Assembly: GCA_947492745.1 (NCBI GenBank)
Contig: CANLOE010000064.1
Coordinates: 1 to 41,991, forward strand
Length of the DNA stretch: 41,991 nucleotides
Origin: an uncultured Cyclobacteriaceae bacterium
Lineage (GTDB): Bacteria; Bacteroidota; Bacteroidia; Cytophagales; Cyclobacteriaceae
Direction: 5' to 3'
A program made the position numbers and the translations under genes. Under the pieces are notes generated by a model. That model was not told the origin of the DNA and ran no database searches. It saw nothing but the letters and a program-made list of their open reading frames with translations. This document shows, piece after piece, positions 1 through 9,600 of the stretch. Every line of letters begins with the position of its first letter. Within the stretch, counting starts at the first letter, position 1.

Positions 1-462
1 TTGTTTTCTTCATTCTTTCTGTAAGTTAACCCTATTGAGCTTTTCTTACTGTCCAGTCAAATGTATACACTCCATACTGCCCCTATTATTACCTCAAACA
101 ATCCAAATCACTATACAAAGTACTTCGGTTTTCGTTCTCCCGACTTATTGTTGCATGCTATGATGTTCGTTTTTTTGTTTCTTGGGGAGCTATTTATAGC
201 GTATACCCAACCGAACCTTATATATGGTACAAGTGAATGTATGTAAAATAAGTTTTCTCTTATCACACACTCGGCCCTCTTTACTGGGAAAACTGTATCC
301 TTACGAATTGAATGAACTTATGACATCCGGTATTTGAAAACTGTACTTGTCTTTGTGGTATACTGGAGCGAGTAACCCCCAAAAGATTATTTGCTTGATT
401 TAAAAATCAGTATTACAAATTTATAGTCTAAGAGACTGTTTTAAAATGTATCTTTTTCTTTC
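1..462. other. Intergenic, no gene recognised
   Basis: This AT-rich stretch holds no open reading frame with recognisable protein character. The short frame at 61-246 has no family resemblance that I can see and no convincing start context. A short sequence at 431-447 resembles some insertion-sequence ends, but no partner end was found. It leads into the truncated 3' end of the IS4-type transposase remnant at 463. Confidence 0.5.
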
Positions 463-1046
463 TTATGTACTTATTTTAACGCCCGGGCCTACTTCAATCA
501 ACTGTTCATTCTTTTTAGAAGATGGGAACTGCCTGGTCGGCTTCCACCGATTGGCCTTTACCCTGATCGAAAAGCTCTTCTTTTGGTGATGAAGGGCGGC
601 CATGGGCCAAAAAGCAGCATAGGCCCTATCCACAATGAGCAGGTCCGACGGGCCTGGACAGGGAAGGTGGCGCTCGCACAGTGACAGCTCACCTGTGCGG
701 TAATGTTCTATCCGGGCATCGATGCCTATCCCATTGAGGACATCATATGCCCGGGAGATACGGGCCGGGACCACTTTCCCGTTGTTTTCGGTCCCTGTTT
801 CAAAATGACCGAAATCCCCAACAGGTTCTTTGCCGTAAGGCAATGGGACCGTACTTCCATCAATACCGACCAAACGAAAACCCTTCCATTTCGCTATATG
901 CGAGGCCCTGGAGCAGTAAAAGTCGCGCTGAAGTGTGTCCGGGTGCCTGAACAGGGAAGGTTTCAATTTGGACCGGTGCCGACCCAGTGCACCTTTTGTG
1001 TATGAAATGTCCCGTGATTGAAACTATACATCCGGCTCTTGTTGAA

Positions 1047-1381
1047 CCCAGAATGTTCGTTGGAACTTCGTTATGAGGACTTAAATGGCAATACATCAGT
1101 GCGTTTTTTTGGATCCAGCGTAGCACCGCTACGGTGAATTCAAAAAAACGCATTCATTTATTGATTTGAAGCCAAATTGATCGATAGAAATCGTGATGAG
1201 CGTATAAATAGCAAAATACGGGCCATTTGGATTCGCTCGGCATAGCACCGCTATGGTGAATGAAGACAGGTGGGCAAAGCTTCCGGTATGAAGCTATTTA
1301 TGCGCGGAATAGGTTCTCTATTGATCATTTTGGGTTGAAGCCAGTTAAGTCCGGAATAGATTTTCTAATGGACATTTTGGG
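1047..1381 (-). repeat. Palindromic element, family A, interrupted by a family B copy
   Basis: The outer unit begins CCCAGAATG at 1047 and ends CATTTTGGG at 1381. It is flanked by perfect 5-bp duplications TTGAA (1042-1046 and 1382-1386). Without the inner element (1171-1334 plus one TTGAA) it is 166 bp. The central hairpin is CGTAGC-ACC-GCTACG. It is inserted in the IS4-type transposase gene and breaks its frame. Confidence 0.9.
1171..1334 (-). repeat. Palindromic element, family B, inserted in family A
   Basis: A 164-bp unit with ends GCCAAATTGAT (first base altered from C) and ATCATTTTGGG. It is flanked by perfect TTGAA duplications at 1166-1170 and 1335-1339. The central hairpin is CATAGC-ACC-GCTATG. 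Its target TTGAA (TTCAA on the other strand) is part of the intact family A sequence seen in other copies. Confidence 0.9.
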
Positions 1382-1601
1382 TTGAAGGCTGCCCTTGCCC
1401 AATGGTAACGGGAAGCGGACCAAGGAAGAAAACCCCAGGCCCCTGTTGCGTGTGAAATCCGTTCCGGAAACCCTGAACCGTTCCTAGACAGAACCATCTT
1501 CGATCTCTGTTTTTATGAGGGTTAAAAGATCTCTGTACTTTTAATGCGCTACTGAAAAATTCTCGCCCCCTTTTCTTACAATTCTAAGTTAACACTTTTT
1601 C

Positions 1602-1619
1602 CTTAACTAAACGACATTG
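1602..1619 (-). repeat. Probable terminal repeat of the IS4-type element
   Basis: The minus-strand 18-mer CAATGTCGTTTAGTTAAG lies about 105 bp upstream of the transposase remnant, where the 5' end of the insertion sequence should be. The same 18-mer recurs at 41796-41813 on the plus strand. In both places it directly touches the CCCGGATCAT end of a family C palindromic repeat. No matching opposite end is seen near 440-462, which agrees with 3' truncation of the element. Confidence 0.6.
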
Positions 1620-1667
1620 CCCGGATCATGCGTTGGAACTTCGTAACGAGGGCTTAAATAGCAATAA
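1620..1667 (+). repeat. Family C palindromic element, left-end fragment
   Basis: The sequence starts CCCGGATCATGCGTTGG and runs through the TAAATAGCAATA motif typical of family C, then diverges. The next 35 bp loosely resemble the left end of family D. The rest of the element is missing. The fragment directly abuts the IS4-type end at 1619. Confidence 0.7.
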
Positions 1668-1706
1668 TACTAAATTAGGTTTTAAATTTCGCATTGTATT
1701 CTGTGA

Positions 1707-1823
1707 TATAATGATGGTTTTCTCCGACATGTCCCTAACGGTTTTGCCCAGCCATTCCCTGATTGCCTCCATATCCTTGAACACCCTGTTCTTGAAGCGT
1801 TGTTTGATGTGCTTTATGCCCTC
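1707..1823 (-). pseudogene. Transposase C-terminal remnant, possibly IS630-type
   Basis: The minus-strand frame reads HEGIKHIKQRFKNRVFKD, followed by AIREWLGKTV and DMSEKTI, then loses coding character. The IKQRFKNRxF and EWL pattern resembles the C-terminal end of IS630-like DDE transposases, in which a basic helix follows the last catalytic Glu. The catalytic residues themselves are not in the fragment, so the family call is an inference. It lies between a family C left end (1620) and a family B right end (1851), the only place in the window where transposase coding sequence sits between ends of the palindromic superfamily. Confidence 0.45.
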
Positions 1824-1851
1824 ATCATGAAATCCTGTCGATCAATTTGGG
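1821..1851 (+). repeat. Family B palindromic element, right-end fragment
   Basis: CTCATCATGAAATCCTGTCG followed by ATCAATTTGGG matches the right 31 bp of family B and is followed by TTCAA, the usual family target. The remainder of a B unit is absent. From 1852 to 2192 no further feature is recognised. A 109-codon minus-strand frame there (1842-2171) has no family resemblance. Confidence 0.7.
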
Positions 1852-2192
1852 TTCAATCGGAGATTGATAGCGCTTTGTTTGTTCCTCGAAGGAGTCATCG
1901 AACTATCGTTTGCCGCTACTTTGTATATACTCCTACAGGGAGTGCATTGAAAACAGTTCCATGAGACACCTATGGAAATCGATAGAATTTGAACTAAATG
2001 CATGATTCGGGAGGCTATGATGTTAGATATCGAAGTCGTATCCATCAGTGTATATACCTTTACAGGTAGAACTAATCTGTTCGCGGGTTTATGATTTGGA
2101 AAAAGGAAGGTCGATGGTAAGTTTTGTGTAAAATCAAAATACCGGAACCTGATTCCTTTTTCACTTTTCATAGCAGTATGGGGCAGAAGGTA

Positions 2193-3953
2193 CTATTTAC
2201 CTTCACTTTCCCTGATATCGATACCTAGTTCTTCCAGTTGTACTTTATCGATGGGGGATGGAGAGTCTATCATCACATCTCTACCGGCATTGTTCTTCGG
2301 GAAGGCGATATAGTCTCTAATGGAGTCGGTGCCACCAAAAAGGGCACATAGACGGTCAAAACCGAAGGCTACGCCACCATGAGGAGGTGCACCGTATTCA
2401 AAGGCTTCCATAAGGAATCCGAACTGTGCTTTGGCTTCTTCTTCGGTAAAGCCTAGATGGCGAAACATCATCTGTTGTGTTTCCTTGTCATGGATACGGA
2501 TGGAGCCTCCACCTACTTCCACTCCATTGATAACCATATCATAAGCATTGGCTCTGACCTTGCCTGGAGCCGAATCCAGCTTGTCGATGTCTTCGGGTTT
2601 CGGAGCTGTAAAGGGGTGGTGCATGGCATGGTAGCGCTGTGTTTCCTCATCCCACTCCAACAGCGGAAAGTCTACGACCCACAAAGGACTGAAAGCATTC
2701 CTATCTCTCAGGTCAAGCTCTGTACCCATATATAGACGTAGTTCGTTGAGTGCCTTGCGGGTAGCATCGACTTCGCCGGAAAGTACAAGTAAAAGGTCGC
2801 CAGGTTCAGCGTCGAACTGTTCTGCCCAAGCTTGTAGGTCTTCTTGCGTGTAGAATTTGTCCACGGACGATTTGTAAGTGCCATCTTCATTACATTTAAC
2901 ATATACGAGTCCTTTGGCACCTATCTGAGGTCGCTTGACATAATTGGTCAGGGCATCGACCTGCTTTCGGGTATAGCTGGCACAACCTTTTGCACAGATT
3001 CCGACAACGAGAGCGGCTGTGTCGAATACATTGAACCCTTTTCCCTGAGCTACCTCGTTCAATTCTACAAATTTCATCCCGAACCGAGTGTCCGGTTTAT
3101 CTGAGCCATAGTATTTCATGGCATCGGCATAGTCCATCCTGGGAAAGTCTTTCAATGTCACCCCTCTTACCGTTTGAAACAGGTGTCTGGCTAGGCCTTC
3201 GAACATTTGTAGGATATCTTCTTGCGTAATGAAAGACATCTCACAATCGATTTGCGTGAACTCAGGTTGTCTATCGGCACGTAGATCTTCATCACGAAAG
3301 CATTTTACAATCTGGAAGTAACGGTCAAAGCCCGACACCATCAACAACTGCTTAAAAGTCTGCGGGGACTGGGGCAGTGCATAGAATTCTCCTTGGTTGA
3401 CTCTAGAGGGAACTAGAAAGTCACGTGCTCCTTCGGGAGTGGACTTGATCAACACTGGAGTTTCCACTTCCATAAATCCCTGCTTATCGAGATAGATGCG
3501 CGTTTGTTGCATCATTTTATGCCTCAGTTCAAGATTGGTCCGCGCTTGGCTGCTCCTAAGGTGGAGGTAGCGGTATTTCATTCTAAGGTCATCTCCTCCA
3601 TCTTTCAGGTCATCGACTACAAAGGGAGGTACCTTGGATGCGTTTAGGATTTCCAAGTCTTCCACCTTGATCTCGATATCTCCAGTGGCAATCTTCTTGG
3701 TTTTCGAATGCCTTTCGATTACTTCCCCATTGGCCCGGATGACGAATTCCCTTCCAAGGGCCCTGACCTGAGCTACCAATGCCTCATTGCTCTCATTCGG
3801 CTCGAAAATCAATTGTGTCACACCATAACGGTCCCTCAAGTCGACCCACAATACACTACCTTTGTCCCTTATGGTCTGTACCCATCCACAAAGGCTTACT
3901 TTTGCATTTGTATCTTCAATTCTTAATTCTCCGCAATTATGTGTTCGTAACAT
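2193..3953 (-). CDS. aspS: Aspartyl-tRNA synthetase
   Basis: This class II synthetase charges tRNA with aspartate in the cytoplasm. At 586 residues it has the length of bacterial AspRS. The order is normal: an N-terminal OB fold that binds the anticodon ([20 protein letters not shown], about residues 22-41), motif 2 around [18 protein letters not shown], a GAD insertion domain in the middle, and motif 3 near the C-terminus ([15 protein letters not shown]). The ATG at 3953 opens with [11 protein letters not shown], typical of the family. It is transcribed away from the secreted protein gene at 4023, with only 69 bp between the starts, so the two promoters must be back to back. Whether it also charges tRNA-Asn cannot be decided here. 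Nothing is odd in the sequence. Confidence 0.98.
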   Translation of the reverse strand: MLRTHNCGELRIEDTNAKVSLCGWVQTIRDKGSVLWVDLRDRYGVTQLIFEPNESNEALVAQVRALGREFVIRANGEVIERHSKTKKIATGDIEIKVEDLEILNASKVPPFVVDDLKDGGDDLRMKYRYLHLRSSQARTNLELRHKMMQQTRIYLDKQGFMEVETPVLIKSTPEGARDFLVPSRVNQGEFYALPQSPQTFKQLLMVSGFDRYFQIVKCFRDEDLRADRQPEFTQIDCEMSFITQEDILQMFEGLARHLFQTVRGVTLKDFPRMDYADAMKYYGSDKPDTRFGMKFVELNEVAQGKGFNVFDTAALVVGICAKGCASYTRKQVDALTNYVKRPQIGAKGLVYVKCNEDGTYKSSVDKFYTQEDLQAWAEQFDAEPGDLLLVLSGEVDATRKALNELRLYMGTELDLRDRNAFSPLWVVDFPLLEWDEETQRYHAMHHPFTAPKPEDIDKLDSAPGKVRANAYDMVINGVEVGGGSIRIHDKETQQMMFRHLGFTEEEAKAQFGFLMEAFEYGAPPHGGVAFGFDRLCALFGGTDSIRDYIAFPKNNAGRDVMIDSPSPIDKVQLEELGIDIRESEGK

Positions 3954-4022
3954 CCGTTTATTAGTTAATTTAGCAGCGTAAAATTAACAATTGTTTCGCC
4001 TTTTAGTAATTAAATTTTGATT

Positions 4023-4592
4023 ATGTTATCTAGCCCAAGCCAGCGACTCACGAAGATGCTACGATTGACTTATTTTTCCATGGGATTGCTGTTCTTTTCA
4101 TTAGGCCCCCATGTTCAAGGGCTGGCACAGGTGAAAATGAGCCGTACAAAGTACGCAACAGGTATTTCGGGACTGCTACCGGCCAACCTTCATCCGATGA
4201 CCGATGGCGATATTGCCCTTCGTTTGCCCTCAGTTAGGAAACCATTAGCTTCTTACACCAGTGAGGACCGTTTGGTGGAGTATAGTATCAATGTCTCCGC
4301 TACCCGATGGCGTAGCCAAGACCTGCCTATGGTCAAGGATTTTTTCAAATCCAGTATATTGAACCTTTATGTGAAAGTAAACTTTCATGAGGAAAAAATC
4401 AGCGAAATCAATAAAAGGCCTTATGCTATATTTGAATTCGATTCTAAGCAAAAATACAATTATGTACAATATACCCTTATCGACGGAAAGACCTTGGTCT
4501 TCTCTTTTTCCTGTCCAAAGCAGCAAAAAATGACCTGGCAGCCTGTCATTCGTAAGATGATGGGAAGTGTTAAAGTAAAGAGCGGGTTTTGA
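4023..4592 (+). CDS. Secreted hypothetical protein
   Basis: I do not recognise this protein. It is about 189 residues from the ATG at 4023; a further ATG at 4053 is also possible and gives a cleaner signal peptide. The N-terminus has a basic start, a hydrophobic core (MGLLFFSLG) and a likely cleavage site near GLAQV, so it is probably exported. The mature part is mixed alpha/beta with no cysteine pair until the single SCPKQQK near the C-terminus. The late segment (VQYTLIDGKTLVFSFSCP, then WQPVIRKMM) resembles the end of PsbP-like or lipoprotein-carrier-like folds, but this is only an impression. It is divergent from aspS and followed 177 bp later by tadA on the same strand. Confidence 0.75.
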   Translation: MLSSPSQRLTKMLRLTYFSMGLLFFSLGPHVQGLAQVKMSRTKYATGISGLLPANLHPMTDGDIALRLPSVRKPLASYTSEDRLVEYSINVSATRWRSQDLPMVKDFFKSSILNLYVKVNFHEEKISEINKRPYAIFEFDSKQKYNYVQYTLIDGKTLVFSFSCPKQQKMTWQPVIRKMMGSVKVKSGF

Positions 4593-4769
4593 GCGATTGG
4601 GCCACTCCATCCTAAAAAATGAAATCCGAAAAACAAATTTGGAGTACAGGTAATTCAGGGACGGAGTGCCCAAAAAGTACAATAGCACTGAATCAATCGG
4701 AGTGATACCGAGCAAGTAGCTACATTACCTTAAGACTATTCTCTTTGTATAACCAGAACCGAACAAACG

Positions 4770-5246
4770 ATGCCACTGAGTGTATATAGTGATGAATATT
4801 TTATGAAAGAAGCCTATAAGCAGGCCGTACTGGCCATGGATGCCAAAGAAGTGCCTGTAGGTGCAGTCATCACTTGTAACAATAGAGTCATAGCCAAGGC
4901 ACATAATCAGGTAGAGACCCTGACGGATGCCACTGCACATGCGGAAATAATGGCCATCACCTCCGCAGAAGCAACCCTAGGTTCCAAGTATCTTATGGAT
5001 TGTACCCTTTACGTCACATTGGAGCCTTGTGTCATGTGTGCCGGTGCACTTTATTGGGCGCAGTTATCCCGAGTGGTCTATGCAGCAGCAGACCCAGGCA
5101 GGGGGTTTTCACGCTTGGAAAACTCAGGCCCTTCCGGAAAAAAGGAAAAAATACTCCATCCCAAAACAAGTATCACCTCAGGAGTCATGGCTGAGGAATG
5201 CAGTGCACTGGTCTCCCGTTTTTTTGCTCAGTTGCGGGACAGGTGA
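4770..5246 (+). CDS. tadA: tRNA-specific adenosine deaminase
   Basis: TadA deaminates adenosine 34 to inosine in the anticodon of tRNA-Arg(ACG), so that one tRNA can read several CGN codons. The 158-residue length fits the family. The zinc site is complete: His57 and the catalytic proton-shuttle Glu59 in HAE, and Cys87 and Cys90 in EPCVMC. The segment after it (AGALYWAQLSRVVYAAADP) matches TadA better than free nucleoside deaminases, although guanine and cytosine deaminases share the fold. The ATG at 4770 opens MPLSVYSDEYFMKEA, where the family helix begins. It stands alone, with a 170-bp gap before sodA. Confidence 0.93.
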   Translation: MPLSVYSDEYFMKEAYKQAVLAMDAKEVPVGAVITCNNRVIAKAHNQVETLTDATAHAEIMAITSAEATLGSKYLMDCTLYVTLEPCVMCAGALYWAQLSRVVYAAADPGRGFSRLENSGPSGKKEKILHPKTSITSGVMAEECSALVSRFFAQLRDR

Positions 5247-5416
5247 ACTCCGGTCCAAACATATAATGGAAAAGAAGCCTTTGCTTAATTTGTATTTACG
5301 TACTACTGATTATCTTTGATAGAAATTTCCATGGCAAGTATTGGTTAGCTTTATTTTATGAACAAAATAGGCCTGTATTTGTCATGATAACATGTTAAAC
5401 CAAAAAAAATAAAATT

Positions 5417-6022
5417 ATGGCTTTCGAATTACCCAACCTGCCTTATGCTTTCGATGCTTTGGAACCGCATATTGATGCACGTACTATGGAGATTCACCAT
5501 GGTAAGCATCATGCAGGGTATACCAATAAACTGAATGCAGCTGTAGAAGGAACCGATATGGACGGTAAGTCCGTCGAGGAAATCCTGAAAGGCTTAGGGG
5601 ATAATGCCGCCGTTAGAAACAATGGTGGAGGTTTCTACAATCATCGATTGTTCTGGGAAATCATGTCTCCAAAAGGAGGGGGGACACCTACCGGAGAGCT
5701 GGCCAGCGCCATCGACGCAGCTTATGATTCTTTTGATGGTTTCAAAGAAGCGTTTTCCAAAGCAGCAGCTACCCAGTTCGGCTCGGGTTGGGCTTGGCTT
5801 TGCGTACATCCCGGAGGGAAAGTAGAAGTGTGTTCTACTCCCAATCAAGATAACCCCTTAATGCCACAGACCGATTGTGGTGGTACTCCTATTCTCGGTC
5901 TTGACGTGTGGGAACATGCCTATTACTTGAATTATCAGAATAAAAGACCTGATTATATAGACGCTTTCTTCAATGTAATCAACTGGGAGGAAGTAAGCAA
6001 GCGCTACGCAGAAGGTAAATAA
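5417..6022 (+). CDS. sodA: Superoxide dismutase, Mn-type
   Basis: This enzyme converts superoxide to oxygen and hydrogen peroxide in the cytoplasm. It has the standard 201-residue length of the Fe/Mn family. The metal ligands are visible: His27, His76 (in NHRLFW), Asp163 and His167 (in DVWEHAYY). Gln144 in PNQDNPLM supplies the active-site glutamine from the C-terminal domain, and GGGFYNH has Gly where iron enzymes put Gln. This points to a Mn or cambialistic enzyme; the metal actually used is an inference. There is no signal peptide. A strong Rho-independent terminator follows the stop codon by about 25 bp, so the gene is the end of a transcript. Confidence 0.96.
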   Translation: MAFELPNLPYAFDALEPHIDARTMEIHHGKHHAGYTNKLNAAVEGTDMDGKSVEEILKGLGDNAAVRNNGGGFYNHRLFWEIMSPKGGGTPTGELASAIDAAYDSFDGFKEAFSKAAATQFGSGWAWLCVHPGGKVEVCSTPNQDNPLMPQTDCGGTPILGLDVWEHAYYLNYQNKRPDYIDAFFNVINWEEVSKRYAEGK

Positions 6023-6044
6023 ACCCTGTTTTGTGTGAAAAATC

Positions 6045-6083
6045 AAAAAACCTGAGTAGGAGTTGACTACTCAGGTTTTTTTT
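6045..6083 (+). terminator. Rho-independent terminator after sodA
   Basis: AAACCTGAGTAG and CTACTCAGGTTT form a 12-bp stem with a short loop and are followed by a run of T. It lies 23 bp after the sodA stop. The A-run before the stem would let it also work from the minus strand. Confidence 0.9.
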
Positions 6084-6189
6084 ATGAACATCACCGATTA
6101 GCGCGTAGACCCGAATGATGCATCGAAATTTGGTAATGAAAGTTTGGATTATCATAAATCTTGGACTTTATATGCCGCTATGAGTTCAA

Positions 6190-6353
6190 CCCAAAATGAT
6201 GAATAGAGAACCTATTCCGCGCATAAATAGCTTCATACCGGAAGCTTTGCCCACCTGTCTTCATTCACCATAGCGGTGCTATGCCGAGCGAATCCAAATG
6301 GCCGGTATTTTGCTATTTACACGCTCATCACGATTTTTATCGATCAATTTGGG
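6190..6353 (+). repeat. Palindromic element, family B
   Basis: A 164-bp unit running from CCCAAAATGATG to ATCAATTTGGG, with the central hairpin CATAGC-GGT-GCTATG. The flanks are TTCAA (6185-6189) and TTAGA (6354-6358), so the duplication is imperfect. The sequence from 6360 to 6618 shows nothing further except the leader of the next gene. Confidence 0.88.
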
Positions 6354-6618
6354 TTAGAATTTGTCATCGCTTATCCTGTGTACAGGATAGGGTGGTGCCG
6401 AGCAGTAAGACAATACCAATAGATACACATGAAAATAAAGGAGATACAGTTCAAAACAGTTTTTCAAAGCCTAACAGCTATGCTGTCCGATATCAATTTC
6501 AAAATCAGCAGTCATATCCGAAGTTCGTCGAAATAAAATTGCTTTCAGGGTGTTACCGAATCAATATTTGTATGTATAGGATCAAATACACTCTTAAACA
6601 GAACTAACTAATTGGATA

Positions 6619-9600
6619 ATGAGAATAAAAAAATATAATCATCGGCTAAAGGCAATAGCTGTACTCTTTGTGTTTGTACTGCTAGGACTTCAGGCTGAGT
6701 CTCAGACCACTGACCCTCAAAAGGGTGTCATCTTATCGGGCAATAGTGGTTTCGGTCTTTTACAAACCCAGAAATTTACTTCCAGTAATCGTATGAGTTG
6801 GGTGCCTATTGGCCCCGGACTGTCCGGTTATAATGAATTCTACTGGTGTCATCCTACTGATAAAAATGTCATGTTCCAAGCCCCCGATCTATTCAACAGC
6901 TACGGTACTTGGGATAATGGGAAGTCTTGGCAGACCATCAAGGATTATGATGGTAGTGGTCTTGCCCTGCGACAGATCAAGGACATGGATTTCTCTCGAC
7001 AGAATCCTGACCTGGGTTTTGCCGTCGATCATACGGGAGGCCTGTTCAAGACCACTGATCGTGGACGAACTTGGAAAATCCAGAAACATCATGCCAGTAA
7101 AAGAAATTACCCTACTCCAAAGAAGGATTTTGCCCTGGAAGGAAGATACTCAACGGTTACCGTAGATCCAACCGATGACGACATATGGTATATCGGTGGT
7201 GGTGATTTTTGGAATGTCAAAGCCAACCAAAGGACCAAAAACGGTAAAAAGGGAAGGTACTATGCCTATGCTACTTATGGGGTTATCTATCGTACTACTG
7301 ACGGTGGTAACAGTTGGAAAAAACTCATGCCCGTTCCCGATGGCGATAAAAAGTCCAATTTTTTGGATATAGGTGAAATTGTTGTCAGTCCGAAAAACCC
7401 AAATAGATTGATTATTGCTACGAATCAAGGAGTCTTTGCCAGCAACAACAAAGGTGATGCATGGTTCTCAGCTCCTGTTGGGCTTCCCAATAATCTTCCA
7501 AGGGATATGACCTCGCATTATAATACTACTACCCGACAACTGACACTCTATCTGGTAGAGCAGACTTTTTATGAGCTGGTCAACGGTGCAGTAAAATCTA
7601 AAGGAGGAGTTTTTAAAAGTACTGATGAAGGTCGTACATGGACCAATATTACAGGTAACCTCGGTATCAATATGCGTAAAATCAATAGAGGTGTTACCAA
7701 ACAGAAGTTCTTTGCCACGGTCAACCATTGGTTAGGCGCTAATGTGAACAGACAAAAACCATTACCTACAAGCGTTCTTTCTGTTTTTAATAGGATTAAA
7801 GTAAACCCAAAGAATCCAAAGGAAATCTACCTAGGTCAGAATGTTAAGCATGCTTATGGGTTCGCACCCGGTGATCTGTGGAAGAGCGACGACGGTGGAG
7901 ATACTTGGTATCCGACCATTCGTTCGGGTAAAGACTGGAGAAACGGTACTGATGGAAATTACTGGTCCACGCGAGCAGGGAGTCATCCCACTCGTCCCAA
8001 TGCCAAGTTTGCACATCTCGATTCTGAAGTTAAAAATCGTACGGAGAACTTTGGTATGCGATTCTTGGAAGTCAATGCAGAGGGCGTTGTATATGCCGGT
8101 GTAGAACAACAGACACTCAAGTCTACCGATGGTGGTGCTTCTTGGAAGCAGGATGATGATGATTTGGTAGAACTTACGGTCAATGGCCGAAAGAGCGAAT
8201 ATTGGTATGGCAAAGGAGCTTCCAACCTGCCCGGTCGATTTATTCTATTCGATACCGGTGTGGAAGGTAGATATTTTTTCTGTAGTGGAGAACATGGATT
8301 ATGGCAAAGCGCTCCCAGTAGTGTATCTGGAGGTAGGGACGCTAAAGGCAGAGTGGCATTACATCAGCTTCATGGCCAGAGTAGCCCTCATGTAAATGGA
8401 GGACCTGCCACATCCATTGCGACTGTAGCAGTTCACCCTAAAGACCCCAAGACTATATATACCCTTCAGTTTCGACAGAGCCATAGAGGTAAATTCCGTA
8501 AATCGACAGATGGCGGACTGACTTGGGAGAATGTATCTCAGCCTATCACTGCTCGACTAAATCCCAGAAACGATTGGAAGTTCAATATATTTCAGTCCTC
8601 ACTACTTATCGACCCTCTGCGCCCTACGGATATGTATTTTAATATTATCGCTCAACCTATATCGGAAGTATTTGGTGGAGCGGGCAATTCCGGTTTTCCC
8701 GGAATCCAAAGTCATGATGGTGTATATAAGACCACTGATGAAGGGAAGACCTGGAGCAAGATGAACAATGGTATACCGGCTAAAGGTAACGTAAGGCGTA
8801 TTTTTATGGATAAGAAAAAGCCTTGGATACTATACGCAGCTTTGAACGAGGGACCTAATGGTGAAATCGGAGGACTGTACAAAACAACGGACAGGGCAAA
8901 GAACTGGTTTAAGGTCTCGATACCTTCAGAGATAAAGTCAGTCAACAATGTATTTGTTGATGCTGAGACCGAAGATCTATATATCGCCTGTGGTCGGTCG
9001 AAAGGAAGTAATAAAGAAGGCGGTGTATGGAAGATGAAGGGAGGTACCGGTGCCTGGGCCAAAATCTTCGAAATGCCTTTTGTATGGCAGGTGGAAACTT
9101 CACCACTTGACCCTAGCTTGGTGACAGTTGTTGCAGCACTGCCCCATAAGGACAGAGGCGCAACTCATTATAATCCCGGAGCCTATATTTCAGAAAATGG
9201 GGGCCGTTCTTGGTTGAAAGTCAACAGAGGACTGGGACACAACTATTCCATTACTGACTTTAAGCCCGACCCTAAGGATAAATCTAAATTCTGGTTGGCC
9301 TCTTGGGGTTCGGGTTGGCATGTAGGTACCTTGGACGCGACTGTTCCGAGTACTCCTCCCAGTAATGGTGATGATACTGCTCAGGGCCCATTCCAATCTT
9401 TGAGAAGGACTATCCCCGGCGCTATACAGGCCGAAGATTTCGATATCGGAGGGCAAGGTATTGCCTATAAAGATACGGACGGTACCAATCAAGGAAGTGT
9501 CTACAGAGCAGACGAAGCAGTAGACCTGCGAGAGAAATCGACTGATGATTACTTCGTTTTCGATTTCCTTCCCGGAGAATGGTTGGAGTATTCCATAAAC

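Larger units (their letters stand above)
463..1497 (-). pseudogene. IS4-type transposase, truncated and interrupted by nested palindromic repeats
   Basis: This is a remnant of a DDE transposase of the IS4 family. On the minus strand the N-terminal part (about 1490 to 1387) reads DFTRNRGLGFSSLV and then PLGKGSLQ, typical of the IS4 N-terminus. The frame is then broken by a palindromic element (1047-1381) and resumes as SYTKGALGRHRSKLKP. It continues into KWKGFRLVGIDGSTVPLP, which carries the first catalytic Asp (DGST), and DLLIVDRAYAAFWPM, which carries the second. Removing the element and one copy of its flanking 5-bp duplication joins SLQ to QE in frame. One TAG codon then remains a few codons downstream. 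The frame stops at 463 before the region expected to carry the third catalytic residue, so the gene is also truncated at its 3' end. It cannot be active. Confidence 0.85.

Noticed and set aside
61-246. 61-codon plus-strand frame
   Set aside because: No signal peptide, domain or start context supports it, and the base composition matches the spacer.
431-447. AGAGACTGTTTTAAAAT as an insertion-sequence end
   Set aside because: It resembles ends of some insertion sequences, but no inverted partner or duplication was found, so it could be chance.
1842-2171. 109-codon minus-strand frame next to aspS
   Set aside because: The translation has low complexity in parts and no recognisable motif, and it begins inside a family B fragment.
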